This document shows positions 62,501 to 64,000 of a stretch of 64,000 nt of DNA, one piece after another. The translations under genes were made by a program, and so were the position numbers. The stretch lies in NCBI GenBank assembly GCA_963580455.1, contig OY756965.1:8568501-8632500 (forward strand), given 5' to 3'. This DNA is from Euonymus europaeus. Taxonomy: Eukaryota > Streptophyta > Magnoliopsida > Celastrales > Celastraceae. Each line of letters opens with the position of its first letter. Positions within the stretch are counted from its first letter, which is position 1. Under the pieces are notes generated by a model, which worked only from the letters and a program-made list of their open reading frames with translations, was not told the origin of the DNA and did no database searches.

Positions 62501-64000
62501 TTGGTGTACACTTTTTATTGTTCTTTTATGTAAAATTTTACAAGTATAAGATTCCGATATTTTTTCGATTCCAAAACACCAACTTCCTATGACAAATGAA
62601 CAAAACCGTTGAAAGCTCCTCCATATAGAGAGTTGAGCAACTTCGGACCATCGAAGTTGCTCGGTGTACACTTTTTATTAATCTTCTATGTCCAATTTTA
62701 CGAGTATAAGCTTCCTAGATTATTTTGATGCCAAAACGATAACTTTCTATGACAAATGGACAAAACCGTTAAAAGCTCGTCCATATAGAGAGTTGAGCAA
62801 CTTCGGATCATCAAAGTTGCTCCGTCTACACTTTTTATTGTTCTTTTATGTCCGATTTTCCGAGTATAAGTTTTCGTTATTATTTCAATGCCAAAACACC
62901 AACTTTCTATGAGAAATGGACAAAACCGTTAAAAGATCCCAAATAGAGAGAGTTCAGCAACTTCGGACCATCAAAGTTGCTCGGTGTACATTTTTTAGTG
63001 TTCTTCTATGTCCAATTTTACGAGTATAAGCTTCGTAGATTATTTCAATGCCAAAACACCAACTTTCTATGACAAATGGACAAAACCGTTAAAAGATCCT
63101 CCATATAGAGAATTGAGCAACTTCGGACCATCAAAGTTGCTCGGTGTACACTTTTTAGTGTTCTTCTATGTCCAATTTTACGAGTATAAGCTTCGTAGAT
63201 TATTTAGATGCCAAAACACCAACTTTCTATGACAAATGAACAAAACCGTTAAAAGCTCCTCCATATAGAGAGTTGAGCAACTTCGGACCATCAATGTTGC
63301 TCGATGTACACTTTTCATTGTTCTTCTATGTCCAATTTTACGAGTATAAGCTTCCGAGATTATTTCGATGCCAAAATAACAACTTTCTATGACAAATGGA
63401 CAAAACCGTTAAAAGCTTCTCCATAGAGAGAGTTGAGTAACTTTGGACCATTAAAGTTGCTCGGTATACACTTTTTATTGTTCTTTTATGTCAAATTTTA
63501 CGAGTATAAGATTCCGATATTTTTTCGATTCCAAAACACCAACTTTCTATGACAAATGGACAAAACCGTTGGAAGCTCCTCCATATAGAGTGTTGAGCAA
63601 CTTTGGACCATCGAAGTTGCTCGGTGTACACTTTTTATTAATCTTCTATGTCCAATTTTACAAGTATAAGCTTCCTAGATTATTTTGATGCCAAAACGAC
63701 AACTTTCTATGACAAATGGACAAAACCGTTAAAAGCTCGTCCATATAGAGAGTTGAGCAACTTCGGATCATCAATGTTGCTCCGTCTACACTTTTTATTG
63801 TTCTTTTATGCCGATTTTCCGAGTATAAGTTTTTGTTATTATTTCAATGCCAAAACAACAACTTTCTATGAGAAATGGACAAAACCGTTAAAAGATCCCA
63901 AACGGAGAGAGTTCAGCAACTTCGGACCATCAAAGTTGCTCGGTGTACATTTTTTAGTGTTCTTCTATGTCCAATTTTACGAGTATAAGCTTCGTAGATT
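59600..64000 (+). repeat. ~160-bp satellite DNA array, right part
   Basis: The same satellite continues in the same orientation for about 27 monomers to the window end. The first monomer is class d, the class that normally follows the class a monomer left of the element. Monomers with CACTTTGTATAG and CAACGACTTTC near 60580-60665 recur near 61550-61625 and match 50260-50345 left of the element. A segment from about 59600 is related to 62320 onward at about 2.72 kb, sharing the rare GACAAAAGGAC. No reading frame looks like a gene. Confidence 0.95.

Noticed and set aside
1..64000. CENP-B box in the monomer, at TTTCGATGCCAAAACAC
   Set aside because: The fixed positions of the box (TTCG....A..CGGG) are not met: the required A is C and the CGGG is absent.
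1..64000. Retron, phage defence, toxin-antitoxin or other bacterial accessory system
   Set aside because: The only reverse transcriptase belongs to a clear Ty3/gypsy element with LTRs, PBS, PPT and integrase; nothing bacterial is present.
1..64000. Telomeric repeats, rDNA or organelle-derived insertions
   Set aside because: No TTTAGGG runs, rRNA or tRNA sequence, or organelle gene was seen in either strand.

Overview
The window is plant nuclear heterochromatin and almost certainly comes from a centromeric, pericentromeric or subtelomeric satellite block. It holds one head-to-tail satellite array with a monomer of about 160 bp (roughly 320 monomers at 1-51195 and 27 at 59600-64000). The array is split by a single LTR retrotransposon (51196-59594). 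I see no host protein-coding gene, tRNA, rRNA, CRISPR array or bacterial feature. A plant source is inferred from the Ty3/gypsy chromovirus with a chromodomain-like C-terminus, an initiator-Met tRNA primer site and long LTRs, together with the monomer length. I cannot name the species.

Satellite layout. All monomers run in the same orientation. They fall into recurring sequence classes, which I label by their central segment: a (ATAAACTTCGTAG), b (ATAAGATTCCGATATTTTTT), c (CGATTTTCCGAGTA, with TTGCTCCG), d (AAGCTTCCGAG after a TCAATG or TCGATG dyad arm), e and e' (CTTCCTAGATTATTTTG), and f (ACATTTTTTAGTG). The classes are arranged in higher-order repeats (HORs). A 24-mer HOR of about 3.83 kb is present twice (1-7645). 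A heterogeneous stretch follows (7646-15719), with 320-bp and 960-bp local duplications. Next come a 320-bp dimer array (15720-16885), a 19-mer HOR of about 3.04 kb (16870-23980) and a trimer array (23521-25439). Then eight consecutive HORs have 11, 17, 17, 8, 8, 11, 11 and 11 monomers (25457-40484), so their sizes follow 8+3n. A 21-mer block with a 14-monomer partial copy (41595-47244) and a mosaic stretch (47245-51195) complete the left side. Every monomer carries a short inverted repeat (GAGCAAC / GTTGCTC, extending to 10-bp arms in some classes) next to the palindrome GTGTACAC.

Retrotransposon. The 8.4-kb element lies on the minus strand, with LTRs of 2104 bp (right, the element's 5' LTR) and 2147 bp (left), TG...CA ends and a perfect 5-bp target duplication (TTTGA). 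Reading on the minus strand the order is LTR, primer binding site, gag fragment, protease remnant, reverse transcriptase, RNase H, integrase with chromodomain-like tail, polypurine tract, LTR. The LTRs differ by about 11 substitutions by eye, so the insertion is young. The coding region is nevertheless broken by a gag/protease deletion, a frameshift at the protease active site, a stop in RNase H and a frameshift before integrase. The copy could only move with proteins supplied by a relative. The satellite class order (a then d) continues across the insertion, so the element landed in an existing array without loss of satellite DNA.

I did not find a new protein-based system. The most interesting content is the organisation of the satellite: modular 8+3n HORs, interleaved HOR lineages with visible recombinants, and a conserved dyad in every monomer.
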